Of a stretch of DNA of 64,000 nucleotides, positions 51,754 to 61,560 are shown one piece after another. The translations under genes were made by a program, and so were the position numbers. Under the pieces are notes generated by a model. The model did no database searches, was not told the origin of the DNA, and was given only the letters and a program-made list of their open reading frames with translations. Positions within the stretch are counted from its first letter, which is position 1, and every line of letters begins with the position of its first letter. The stretch comes from Candidatus Midichloria sp. (lineage in GTDB: Bacteria; Pseudomonadota; Alphaproteobacteria; Rickettsiales; Midichloriaceae): the NCBI GenBank assembly GCA_030060845.1, contig CP094379.1, forward strand, positions 193,737 through 257,736, in the 5' to 3' direction.

Positions 51754-52351
51754 TTAACAACCCTAAAGTTTTAATAAGAGATAAAGCAATAAATCTAAAG
51801 AAAGTATATGAAGTTTATCAAATCGCATAGCTAATCTACAGTTTGTTTTAATCCTAGCAAATAAACTCTCTATTCTATACCTCTCCATTTATAAATGGTC
51901 TTTATATCAAATCTAAAATTCACTCTTCTATTCCTTTTATTAGGTATCTCATGCTCAATGTCATTATCTTTAACCAGCTTCGTATTTTATCCGTACCATA
52001 AGCCTTTATTTCCATCTTTTTACATCAGCACAATTTAGCATCTCCGTCATCTCACTTATCATCTTACAATCAGAATGCGCTGCTCCTGTAACCTGAAATA
52101 TCTTCTTCTCTCATTATAACATGTATTTTTATACCCTTAACTGCTACGTTTTTACCTATACTTTGCTTACCTATCTTTCTAACGCTCCAGTTCCATGATA
52201 GTGCACTTTTATTGCAGTTGAGTCCATAAACACTATATCTATTTTCAATATCTTCTCCTGTTCTAAGGCGTATAAAATCAGCCATAATAAACTTCATATA
52301 CTTTCTTTAGATTTATTGCTTTATCTCTTATTAAAACTTTAGGGTTGTTAA
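51754..52351 (-). mobile_element. IS5-derived fold-back element with 63-bp perfect inverted ends
   Basis: The left end (51754-51816, ttaacaaccctaaagttttaa onward) is the 3' end of the IS5-type element. The right end (52289-52351) is its exact reverse complement over 63 bases. Between them is the transposase 3' two thirds on the minus strand, with DNDIEHEIPNKRN, ISGYRSSAF, KNVAVKGIKIHVIMREED and DSTA-like coding. So both termini derive from the same end of the parent; the parental 5' end is absent. Total 598 bp. It could be mobilised by a trans-acting transposase, or be a dead rearrangement. Confidence 0.85.
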
Positions 52352-53136
52352 CACTTCTTAATATAGAAGAATTAATTTACCGCATCTAACTACAAAGTTT
52401 GTCACGAGAATTAGAAAAAGAACCTTTAGATGCTGTAGGTGTGAAACTAGAAGAATTTGCTGTAAAGATCTCAAAAATGGAATCCATCCCCAACTATGAT
52501 TATAAAGTACAAACAGTAAACGCAATAATGAAGCATGGAGTATAGAAGCCTTGGATGCAATAATTGCCGAACATAAGCCACTGTGCGATAGCCATATAAC
52601 AAACTTCATGATAAAAAAGCTCCTTCCATGCTTAGTGTAATGGATTTTGCTTATATATCCAAGAAAACTAATTAGCCAACCTTAAGGGCTTTTAATAGCT
52701 TTAAATACCAGAGTTAGTGTGCAGCATTGGCTAGCAAAGAATTAATTAAGAAATTAATATTCAAGAGAGATGTGCACCAATTATGAGCAGTACTATAGAA
52801 TCTTGCCTTGCCAATCTCTAAAGACAATAATACTTTGCAACAATTTGCCAACCACGTGATAGGTGCTCATCATCTGTATGTCAACTTGAGCCCTGAGTTG
52901 TGGTGAGAATGATAAAGCTATTGCCTATGCTTCTCACACACTAGTCCTTTAAATCAGATTCTGGTCTTCCAGGCAAGCTCAATATCTTTTTCTAATTTTA
53001 CTCTGTGCGAAGAAATACCTGTGCATTAATCTGCTACTTATCACTTATAAAAGACATTAGTACTTACAAAAAACTGAGATAAAGTTATCTGGACCATTTT
53101 AATAAAGTGTTGCTAAGTGGTAAGAACAGAAGAAGG
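52352..53136. other. Degenerate coding-like stretch of unknown origin
   Basis: Plus-strand pieces look coding: SRELEKEPLDAVGVKLEEFA, VKISKMESIPNYDYKVQTVN and later scattered fragments up to about 52800. No family is recognised. The part from 52870 to 53136 lies downstream of the rpoN remnant and could hold a decayed gene on the minus strand, but nothing is clear. Confidence 0.3.
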
Positions 53137-54321
53137 CTATATAGACTCTTTCCTCAAATTATAAGCTGCTATTCCTATACTCTCTCAGTATTTTGCAACT
53201 GTTCTCCTTGTGATTTGAATACCTTGGTCAGTTAATATATTAGTGATTTTGTCGCCTGATAAGGGGTTGTTTGAGTTTTCTGCATGAACCAATTCCTTGA
53301 TTTTTTGCTTGATGGCTTTATTTGCATAATTATTCTCGTTTATACCCAAGGCACTTGCAATATTAGTAAAGGTCATAGGTTTCAAATATGAAATTTCATA
53401 CAAGAGAAACTCATATTGATTCTTAGCAATAAATTCCACCACCTTAACCAAGGTTTCAATCCTTTGTTCAATTGCTTTGATTACTACTGTTGCTTCTCTC
53501 TTTTGTTCTTAAAGAGAAGGCATGGTTACAGCTCTATTTTTAATGCCTTTATATAAATCATTTAACGAGATTAACTCTCTAATATTCTCATTTGGAATAA
53601 CCACCAACTTATTATTTTGTCTTAAAATAAATACCTCTGGCACCACGAATTGCTCTACATTATTATACAGAAGACCTGGCTTAGGATTGAGATTCTTCAC
53701 TAAAATTATTAGCTTGTTAACTTGAGAAATTGAGCAATTATAAATGATTGATAACTCTTTAATTTTATTGGCAGCAATCAATTGCAAATTATTTAGTAAG
53801 ACTTCCATCTTTTTGCTATATATCCCTTTTTCTAAACATTGCAGAGTAAGACATTCTCGTGAGCTGTATGTATCGCCTTGTTGTGGTCCCCCCCCAAGCT
53901 TTTGTAACTCTTTTAAAACTTAGCAAGCCTGCCCTGGATCATATCCATGCATATTAGCTATCTAATCAATATCCTCAATAAGATAACCATTTTCATTTAA
54001 ATAATCTGTAATAGTTGATGCAATTTTTTGATTTAAGCTAGGAAATGCAATATTTATTTGGTTGATTAAGTGCTCTTTTAAAGATTCTGGATGAGTGAGT
54101 ACTTCTATCTCAGCATCAAAGTATATATGGCTTCCTTTTTTATAATTGGTTAGGGCTTCTATTTTTCCATAATTTAAATCTAAAAAAGGATTATTACTGT
54201 AATTTGCAGTAATTGAATTCACTAAATCTTCAGTTTGCATGGTGAGTATTTCAAACGATTGCTTTAATTCTCCTGAAATTATTAAAATTTGAGTATTAGA
54301 TTGTAACAATCTTTGCTCCAT
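53137..54321 (-). pseudogene. rpoN: RNA polymerase sigma-54 factor, decayed
   Basis: Alternative sigma factor that needs an enhancer-binding activator. In order: an N-terminal region MEQRLLQSNTQILIISGELK with the Gln-rich activator-binding type pattern and QSFEILTMQTEDL, NPFLDLNYGK, the core-binding part LNENGYLIEDI, VKNLNPKPGLLYNN, EQFVVPEVFILRQNNKLVVI, and the C-terminal IKELVHAENSNNPLSGDKIT with the RpoN box ITRRTVAKY. The codon after RpoN-box Tyr is TGA where Arg is expected. Further breaks near 53950 and at 53512 (TAA). All domains are traceable, so decay is fairly recent. Confidence 0.9.
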
Positions 54322-54420
54322 TAGCTATAAATAAAGATACTTATACTCAATTTGTGCTAAATTTAATTTATTTTTTGTGACTAGAGGAGTGGCAAAATTT
54401 TTTAGAAAAGAGATGATTAA

Positions 54421-54497
54421 TGGTGCCGGATGTCTGATTTGAACAGACGACCTACCGCTTACAAGGCGGTTGCTCTCTGCCACTGAGCTAATCCGGC
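54421..54497 (-). tRNA. tRNA-Thr(TGT)
   Basis: On the minus strand: acceptor GCCGGAT pairs with ATCCGGC, D arm GCTC...GAGC, anticodon stem ACCGC/GCGGT around CTTGTAA with anticodon TGT, T arm GTCTG-TTCAAAT-CAGAC, encoded CCA at 54423-54421. Confidence 0.95.
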
Positions 54498-54873
54498 TAA
54501 TTTTGATTGAAGCTTTTATACTAGAGTGAATATCATATATATTGATTATTTGCTATAGAAAAATTTTTTTAATAAAATTTTTGTTTAATAAAGCACAACA
54601 GAAAGATTTGACATTAATACCTTAACATATTTACTTTTCCAGACCCATTCCTGAAATAGAAAAATATTTGCATTATGATATTTAGTTGATGTACTCGTGC
54701 TATAGTTAATGCGTATGCTTATATCTTTTTTTCTATAATATTAATTGTGGTATTAACCACATTATATGCATAAGAAAATATAAAACGTTCTTATTCAATT
54801 AATATTTGCTTGTAATTTATTAAACAGAATGATTGTATAAAAATTAATTAAAAATCTCAGTTAGAGAAGCAAA
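54498..54873. other. AT-rich intergenic region between tRNA-Thr and dsbA
   Basis: Between the divergent tRNA-Thr and dsbA genes there is no coding signal. It presumably carries both promoters, but no unambiguous -35/-10 pair was singled out. Confidence 0.35.
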
Positions 54874-55956
54874 ATGAATTCTAGAAATGTTGTAATTTTA
54901 GTATTAGCGGTACTAATTGTTGGGCTAATAGTTTTTTTATTTTTTGGTAAAGACAATAAACAATCTGTACCAAATAAACCAGTCGCAGCGCTAATATCTA
55001 CTCAAGTACAAGATCATGCCTTAACTGTTTTCAAGAATTATGGCTTAAGTGAAGAGGAAGTTATAGGAATTGTAAAGAAATATATAGACGAAAATCCTGA
55101 AGCAATTATGAAAAATATAGGAAATTATTATGCTGCTAAGGCTAATGAAGCAAAGGCTATACAAAAAAATATGATCATGCAGTCTAAGGATAAGATTTCT
55201 AATAATATAAATGATCTACAGATTGGTAATCCAAAAGGTAATATAAAAATTGTAGAATTTTTTGATTATGCTTGTGGCTTCTGTAGAAAAATGCTGCAAA
55301 TTCATCAAAAAATATTATCAGAGTATCCTAATGTACAGCTAGTCTTGAAAGAGCTTCCTATTATAGGAGATTGGTCAGTGTTGGCAAGCAAAGCAGTTCT
55401 TGCAGTTACTACCGTTGATAATAGTAAATATAAGGTTCCCATAATAAACTATTAAGTTTAGATAACAGAACTGAGGCTAGCATAATGCAAGCAGCAGCTG
55501 ATATTGGATTAGATGTAACCAAGCTAAAGGATATGATGCAAAACCCAGAAATAGAAGATATAATTCAAGCAAATCTTAAGCTAGCTGCTGATCTTAGAAT
55601 AAGAGGTGCTCCTGCTTATATAATTAATGATTATATCCTGCCTGGTGCTTTAAGCTACGCTGAAATAAAAAATGCCTTGTGGAGGGGGTGTGGTGTTGAA
55701 GCTAGAAAGGTTAAGGCACTACTTCCGTCAGGCACTACAAGCTTGTGAGCGCGCCTGCAGGTAGGAATAATGAGGATGCAAAACCATAAACAGTCCATCA
55801 GTTTTTACAACCACTGAAGTTCCTGCTCCTTCTATACCTGCTGTGACTAATGAGCCTACAGCTTCTCAACAGCCAGCTACTACTATTTCAAGTGGAGCTA
55901 AGAATACGGATGCTAATGCGGATTCTACTAGTACAATAACTATGGCGCCAGAGTAA
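54874..55956 (+). pseudogene. DsbA-family thiol oxidoreductase with Pro/Thr/Ser-rich tail, frameshifted
   Basis: Periplasmic thioredoxin-fold protein. A membrane anchor (VVILVLAVLIVGLIVFLFFG) is followed by a helical spacer, then the fold with KIVEFFDYACGFCRKMLQIH (active-site CGFC near residue 139) and VQLVLKELPIIGDWS. A one-base loss near 55438 shifts the frame; the next frame continues HNKLLSLDNRTEASIMQAAA, LAADLRIRGAPAYIIN with the cis-Pro region, and VKALLPSGTT. After a further shift near 55750 a tail appears, PSVFTTTEVPAPSIPAVTNE ending ITMAPE at 55956. A simple sequencing error at one place cannot explain both shifts. Confidence 0.85.
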
Positions 55957-56297
55957 TTTAAAATATTTGCTATTTTGCAGCAGCTAAATCATGTAAATAA
56001 GACTGCTTATGATATAATAATAATTGCTGATTTTATCACGTTTAACAGAGATATTGCTGATATAGCTATGTTATTGAAGAATATCTAAAATAAGAAAACA
56101 ATTTTGGAAATTAGTTTCAAGAAAGCTGAAGGATCAGATATTAACTTTGTTCATAAAAGAGGAGAATTTAGATATAATCCAGAATTTATAAAAAGTAACT
56201 TTAGTTTGAATGGGTAGATTTTATTTTCTAAACAAAATGTTATATTTAGTAATCAAAGTGCTGGTATTTTAATAATTTTTATGAAAAATTAAATCTA
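55957..56297. other. Short degenerate stretch before mlaA
   Basis: Plus-strand pieces such as ILEISFKKAEGSDINFVHKR and GEFRYNPEFIKSNFSL look coding but are broken by stops and unrecognised. The region also carries the upstream sequence of mlaA. Confidence 0.3.
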
Positions 56298-57134
56298 GTG
56301 CGAAAAAAGAAATTTATGATGAAGGTTGTGTTTTACAGCAGCATTTTATTGCTATTTTCCTCAGTGTTGTGCAGTTGCAGTGACAAGTATAAAGTGGCAA
56401 ATAATCAGGAGCTTAGTGCGCAGTTATTGCAGCAATTGGAGATTGATGATTCCAACACAATATCTACAAATGAAGCTGATGAAGATTGGAGGAATGCAAG
56501 TATTGTAACTTATTCTTCTGGAAGAATATTGACTACTGATTATAAAGAAGATATAGATCCACTTGAACCCTTTAACAGGATGATGTTTAAAATAAATAAA
56601 GGGTTGGATAATTTTTTAACCAGGCCAATAGCAATTATTTATGATAGGACTATCCCAGATTGGGGAAAGGATAATATACAAAATTTTTTGCAAAATCTTT
56701 TTGCTCCTTTACAGATGATTTACGGTATCTTAAGTCTTAATCAAGAGATGACTAGTAGATTTTTTGCTAGATTTGTTATTAATACAACGTTTGGTACCCT
56801 AGGCTTACATGATGCGGCTGCAAGGTATTCTCAGTTAAGGTTTGAGAAATTTAGAGGGGAGGATGTATTGAAAAGATATGGAGGAAAAAGTGGTCCTTAT
56901 ATAGTATTACCAGTTGTTGGTCCATCATCGGCCAGAGGTGCTTTCGGCTTATTATTGGATTTTGTAGCTGATCCTCTAAATTATGCACTTAAGCGTCAAC
57001 ATATATTTTTAAGGGATGCTCTTGTAGTGATAGATAAAAGAGCTGACTCGCTAAAATTAACTGATAATATTGATGAAGTTGCGATTGATGAATACATCAC
57101 AACCAGAAGCATTTATTTACAAAACAGGAGATAA
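56298..57134 (+). CDS. mlaA: MlaA/VacJ phospholipid-transport lipoprotein
   Basis: Outer-membrane component of the Mla pathway that keeps phospholipids out of the outer leaflet. A lipoprotein-type signal ends LLLFSSVLCSCSDK. The MlaA domain follows with DIDPLEPFNRMMFKINKGLD, RTIPDWGKDNIQNFLQNLFA, FGTLGLHDAAARY and KSGPYIVLPVVGPSSARGAF, then DFVADPLNYAL. The start is GTG at 56298 or ATG at 56316. mlaC follows after three bases in the same operon. Intact, 278 residues. Confidence 0.92.
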   Translation: MRKKKFMMKVVFYSSILLLFSSVLCSCSDKYKVANNQELSAQLLQQLEIDDSNTISTNEADEDWRNASIVTYSSGRILTTDYKEDIDPLEPFNRMMFKINKGLDNFLTRPIAIIYDRTIPDWGKDNIQNFLQNLFAPLQMIYGILSLNQEMTSRFFARFVINTTFGTLGLHDAAARYSQLRFEKFRGEDVLKRYGGKSGPYIVLPVVGPSSARGAFGLLLDFVADPLNYALKRQHIFLRDALVVIDKRADSLKLTDNIDEVAIDEYITTRSIYLQNRR

Positions 57135-57137
57135 ACG

Positions 57138-57743
57138 ATGAAATTTAAATATGTTATAACCTTTGCTTTACTGTTTATTTATAATAACTCTTTTGCCGAT
57201 ACGAAAAAAAATATAGAAGATTTTGTTGATAATAACGCCAGGAGAGTTATTTCTGTTCTTGAAGAAAAAATTAGTGATAATGCAAAAAAAGAAAAGTTAG
57301 CAGCGCTCTTTTATGAAATAGTTGATTATGAATGGATAGGTAAGTTCGTAATTGCTAAGAATTGGAACGGCATGAATAGAAATCAGAAAAATCATTATTT
57401 AGAAGCTTATAAAAAGTACTTAAGCAATTTATATGTAAAAAAATTCGTTGACTACAATAACCAACAGTACAAAATTGTGGATATAAGTAATATTGGCAAA
57501 AGTCATTTTATTGCCGCAACTAAGATAATCAATACTTGGAGCTCCAAACCTCGGGTAAATGTTGCTTATAGAATTAAAGATTCTAATAATGTTTTGAAAA
57601 TTGTAGATATAATAGGGGAGGGAGTAAGTCTTCTTTCTACTCAAAGAGCAGATTTTTCCTCTATAATAGAGCAAAAAGGAATAAATAATTTTCTCAAAAT
57701 ATTGGAAAGAAAAGTCAATAAAGATATTTTGCTTACTCCTTAA
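57138..57743 (+). CDS. mlaC: MlaC/Ttg2D periplasmic phospholipid carrier
   Basis: Shuttles phospholipid between MlaA and the inner-membrane MlaFEDB complex. A signal peptide (cleavage likely after SFA in NNSFADTKK) precedes a 180-residue MlaC domain with FYEIVDYEWIGKFVIAKNWN, QKNHYLEAYKKYLSNLYVKK and YRIKDSNNVLKIVDIIGEGV-SL-like block. Coupled to mlaA. Its stop is directly followed by an IS5-type fragment. Intact; MlaFED is not in the window. Confidence 0.9.
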   Translation: MKFKYVITFALLFIYNNSFADTKKNIEDFVDNNARRVISVLEEKISDNAKKEKLAALFYEIVDYEWIGKFVIAKNWNGMNRNQKNHYLEAYKKYLSNLYVKKFVDYNNQQYKIVDISNIGKSHFIAATKIINTWSSKPRVNVAYRIKDSNNVLKIVDIIGEGVSLLSTQRADFSSIIEQKGINNFLKILERKVNKDILLTP

Positions 57744-57852
57744 AACAGGAGAAGATATTAAAAATAGATATAGTGTTATGGAACTCACTGCAATAAAAGT
57801 GCACAGTCATGGAACTGGAGCGTTTAAAAAAGAGGTAAGCAAAGTATAGGTA
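57743..57852 (+). mobile_element. Short IS5-type fragment
   Basis: About 110 bases matching the middle of the IS5-type transposase (aacaggagaagatattaaaa, then tagtgttatggaactcactg). It starts at the mlaC stop and ends where the truncated gltA pseudogene begins, so it may mark the deletion that removed the gltA 3' end. Confidence 0.75.
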
Positions 57853-57862
57853 AAAGCTTTAA

Positions 57863-58640
57863 AGCACAGTAGCTCTTGGATCATAATTTTTATAAACTCT
57901 ATGACCAAAGCCCATTAACCTAAAAGGGTCATTCTTGTCTTTTGCTTTATTTATATAAATTTGTATCTGAGAAGCATGTCCTATTTCTTCTAGCATTTTT
58001 ATTACAGCTTCAGTAGCTCCACTGTATGCAGGTCCCCAAAGAAAGCTATACCAGCTTCTATTACAGCAAATGTGTTAGCTCCAGAAGAGCAAGATAGCCC
58101 AACAGTAGAAGTTGAAGCATTTTGTTCATGATCGGCATGCAAAATAAATAATTTATTTAAAGCATCAACCCAACCATAACTGAACTAACTTTATATCTCT
58201 CCGCTGGCACCGCAAACATCATGTGTAAAAAATTTTCACTATAGCTCAAGTTGTTCTCAGGATAAATAAAGGGTTGGCCTACAAAGTATTTGTATGCCAT
58301 TGCAAGCTAGTGTTGGAAGTAATCATGATAAAATACTAATAATGATGCAACAGCGCCTACCATTACTGCCATAGGATGAGAGTGATGCGGGAAACCCCCC
58401 TATATAAAATTCTGCCTCACTTTTATTAGGCAATTCTCCATATAAAAGTAAATACACCACATCTGTAAAACTTGTAGAGTTAGCAAGATCAGCAATATCA
58501 TACCCTCTATGTTTTAATATGCCGTTATCTCCATCTATAAAAGTAATCGTTGATCTACATCAAGCAGTTGACATAAAAGCCTATGATCATAGGTAAAGAG
58601 GCTTATTGGTAATTCGATTTCTTGATTTATAGAGGGGGAT
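57863..58640 (-). pseudogene. gltA: Citrate synthase, decayed and truncated
   Basis: Entry enzyme of the TCA cycle. Minus-strand pieces are [40 protein letters not shown], an [14 protein letters not shown]-like block, [20 protein letters not shown]-like residues ([15 protein letters not shown]), then [20 protein letters not shown] and DPRA. The His block and the GFGHRVYK motif with an active-site residue remain, but stops and shifts interrupt, including TGA in the STA-CRS segment. The last 40 or so residues are missing next to an IS5-type fragment. Confidence 0.88.
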
Positions 58641-58663
58641 TTATCCTAAATTTAATAAAGATT

Positions 58664-60058
58664 TTAACGTTTAGTATTTTTTTGTTGTAATATAGTGAGT
58701 TGCTTTTTTCCCAGTGAAATTATATCTACAATGTCTTTAACAAAATTCTCTGCATTACTGGCATTTTTAAGAAGTCGTCCTTTAATTCCAAGGTTTGATT
58801 TAGCCCATTTTTTTATCCAGGGTTTTATTAATAACCAAATGTTGACCTGATTATCCAAGTAAATACTAATGCCTTCAACTGTCATCATGGTTTTCTGTAA
58901 TAGAAGTAATGGAGGTTGAATCTCCATGTTAAAATTCTTAGCAGTCTCAAATAGCTGCTTCAATAATGCTGATATCGAAACTTGATCTGGTGACTTATTT
59001 AAAATTGTTTCACCAATACTACGACAGCTAAGTGCAAATACATTAATTGATTCAGACTTTGGAAAATATTCAGCTTCTAAATGCAATTTGGCAACTAGAT
59101 CATAATTGCGCTCTAGAAAACTTTTAAGAATTCCAGCAATAAATAATTTATTCATATGGTCTAGATGCCCCATTATACCAAAATCTAAAAATACTATATC
59201 TTCATTAGCGTTAACTAAAACGTTGCCAGGGTGTAAATCAGCATGAAAAAAGCCATCTCTATAAGCTTGGTTGAAAAATGTGATAGCAAATTTTTTTACA
59301 ATATTTTCTAGATTAAAGCCTGCTTCAGTGAGGCGCTCACGATCATATAAGGGAATACCTTCAATCCATTCTAATACAAGAACATTATTAGTAGTATATT
59401 TCCAAAATATTTTAGGGACGTAAACATTCTCATCATTGCTTAGATTTTCTCTTAGTTTGTCAGCAGCTGCTGCTTCTATTCGCAAATCCATTTCAAGAAA
59501 TGAGGTTTTCTTTACTCTTGAAATAATCTCTTCAACTTTTAATCTTTTTACATCAAAGATCCTTTGAATTAACTTCCCTGCAAATCTAAGTAAAGATAAG
59601 TTACTCTTAAATTCTGCTTTGATACCTGGCTTCAATACCTTAATTGCAACTAACTCGTTATTTATGGTTTGAGCTTTATGAACTTGCGCTATAGAAGCTG
59701 CTGCTACTGCAATTGGGTCTATATATTTAAATTCGTTTATTGCAATAGATTTAGAAAGAATTGCATTTATTTGACTAAAATCACAAGCTGGAAGGCTATC
59801 TTGAAGTTTTTCTAAATTTTTACTGACAGTATCGCCTACTATATCAGGCCTAGTAGCTAAAAATTGCCCAGTTTTTACAAAGGCTGGGCCAAATTTTGGT
59901 AAGATTAATACAATTTTCTTACTTATTTTATCTAGGATTAGCTTTTTTCCTTCTTCAGTTTTTATACGTTTTAGCCTAATTAAATCAATAACCAGACCTT
60001 CTTTTACAATGGTAAAAATGAGTAAATATAGCCTGAAGGCGTTTAACAAAACTTGCAT
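58664..60058 (-). CDS. ubiB: UbiB-family atypical kinase (ubiquinone biosynthesis)
   Basis: Membrane-associated protein-kinase-like ATPase needed for ubiquinone synthesis. Motifs present: GPAFVKTGQFLATRPD (KxGQ), the A-rich AAASIAQVHKAQ loop, VAIKVLKPG with the Lys, HADLHPGNVLVN and VFLDFGIMGHLD. Two hydrophobic segments are at the C-terminus. The open frame extends to 60124, but the first 22 residues overlap the end of the petC remnant, so the ATG at 60058 (MQVLLNAFRLYLL) is preferred. Intact although neighbouring respiratory gene petC is broken. Confidence 0.93.
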   Translation of the reverse strand: MQVLLNAFRLYLLIFTIVKEGLVIDLIRLKRIKTEEGKKLILDKISKKIVLILPKFGPAFVKTGQFLATRPDIVGDTVSKNLEKLQDSLPACDFSQINAILSKSIAINEFKYIDPIAVAAASIAQVHKAQTINNELVAIKVLKPGIKAEFKSNLSLLRFAGKLIQRIFDVKRLKVEEIISRVKKTSFLEMDLRIEAAAADKLRENLSNDENVYVPKIFWKYTTNNVLVLEWIEGIPLYDRERLTEAGFNLENIVKKFAITFFNQAYRDGFFHADLHPGNVLVNANEDIVFLDFGIMGHLDHMNKLFIAGILKSFLERNYDLVAKLHLEAEYFPKSESINVFALSCRSIGETILNKSPDQVSISALLKQLFETAKNFNMEIQPPLLLLQKTMMTVEGISIYLDNQVNIWLLIKPWIKKWAKSNLGIKGRLLKNASNAENFVKDIVDIISLGKKQLTILQQKNTKR

Positions 60059-60077
60059 TAAATTATTTGACGTTTTT

Positions 60078-60788
60078 CTAGATACGTTTCTTAGCCAAGT
60101 AAAATAAAAATGTGAATATTGCAAGGAATATCATGACACTTACTCCTATATTTTTTCTCTTTTCCATTTCAGGCGCTGCTGCTCATTGCAAAAAATTCAC
60201 CACATCTTTTTGCCATTTGCTCTATAGTTGGATCTGTGTTATCGGAATAAGGCGCTTGTCCATTTTGCGTTAAAGGAGGAGCCATAGCAAGTTGACTACT
60301 ACCACCTGCAAAATTAATAAAGATTATAATGCATATTTTTGCCCAAATGAAAGCTTGCTGGCGGTACGCTAAAGCCCAGTCAAAAGGGAATATACATGGC
60401 TCCTTCTTTCAAAACTCGTGCTTTGATTATTAATGATAAATTAGGAGGATAGGCACCATTATTAGCAACTCTTGCAGGGTCTTTCAAACATTTTTCTGTC
60501 ATCGTTAGACCCATTAGGTACTGAATATTCTGCTGCTAATGCTCTAATCTAGGCCTTAGAAAAATCTACTTCAGCAAAATTTCTAAATGCTAATCTATCT
60601 ACTGAATGACAGGCAGAACATACTTCTTTAAACACTTTAAAGCCCCTTTGAATAGACTGCCTATCAAATGTTCCAGTTTATTTCATCAAAAGGCAACTCA
60701 ATTTATTTTGGCTTTGCGACATCCTCAACCGCATTGGCCTTGATACTAAAGGTAGCAGAAATAAATAATAAAAGATATTTTTCGCCAT
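60078..60788 (-). pseudogene. petC: Cytochrome c1 of the bc1 complex, decayed
   Basis: Heme-bearing subunit of ubiquinol:cytochrome c oxidoreductase. A signal-like start MAKNIFYYLFLLPL is followed by KANAVEDVAKPK, RQSIQRGFKVFKEVCSACHS with the heme motif CSACH, RNFAEVDFSKA, ALAAEYSVPNGSNDDRKMFE, and the end EMEKRKNIGVSVMIFLAIFT followed by a membrane anchor and KKRI. At least five frameshifts or stops occur. The stop at 60080-60078 is close to the ubiB start. No petA or petB is seen. Confidence 0.9.
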
Positions 60789-60811
60789 TTTGAATTTAAG
60801 AAATATTTCAT

Positions 60812-61468
60812 AGGTATTATTAGTATATTATTTGTAATGAAAATTACGAGAGAAAAAATTTTTATACTGCGTTGCAGTAAAATATAGTATACTCTTATAT
60901 GATATGTTTTTTTAAAATTAGTAAAAATTATGAGTGTGCTTACGTAAACTTTGCTCAAAAATGCTGTGAAAATTTTGTTTCTCAGGAAAGTTTTGATAAT
61001 TTGAATAAGATGATGAATTAGTAAATAAGAATACTTAAATTTGCAAAAAAACAAATTCAAGGATCTAATGAATGTGTAACAGCTCAGGACAAAGCTCATA
61101 TATGCTCTTCTCATATAATAGGGTTTTGGCAAGATTGTAGTAGAGCAGTAAAGGATGCTATGGAAATCAATATAAAATCACATAAAGATTTATTTGAAAA
61201 TATATAGCAATAAAATGAGTGTGTCTTTTGGCTGGTATGAGAAAGCAAATAAACAGAAATAATCAGCAAATTTGGCTATATAGCATTTGAAGGATCACAA
61301 TATAATTCAAATATGTGAAGATTTATGCAGCAAATTGATGTATGAATCCCCAGCAAAGTAAGATTTGGAAAGGTATCTATTGTAAAAAGTCAGAAAAATT
61401 TGCCTTTATGGCTAAAATAATAACTTGTATTATTGCTTTGAAGTTGTTATAAAGGCCAAACTAAATTT
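60812..61468 (+). other. Degenerate stretch with a broken coding remnant
   Basis: Plus-strand pieces FAQKCCENFVSQESFDNLNK, KKQIQGSNECVTAQDKAHIC and CSRAVKDAMEINIKSHKDLF look coding, separated by stops. The helical character and the presence of dead phbAB genes nearby make a phasin-like origin conceivable, but this is weak. No intact gene. Confidence 0.3.
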
Positions 61469-61544
61469 GATCCCGTAGCTCAACAGGTAGAGCAACTGAC
61501 TTTTAATCAGTAGGTCATGCGTTCGAATCGCGTCGGGATCACCA
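61469..61544 (+). tRNA. tRNA-Lys(TTT)
   Basis: Acceptor GATCCCG pairs with CGGGATC, D arm GCTC...GAGC, anticodon stem ACTGA/TCAGT around CTTTTAA with anticodon TTT, T arm TGCG-TTCGAAT-CGCG, encoded CCA. Confidence 0.95.
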
Positions 61545-61560
61545 CCTCCATATTCATAAA

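Noticed and set aside
60812-61468. Phasin gene next to the respiratory remnants
   Set aside because: Only short helical pieces, interrupted by stops, with no diagnostic motif.
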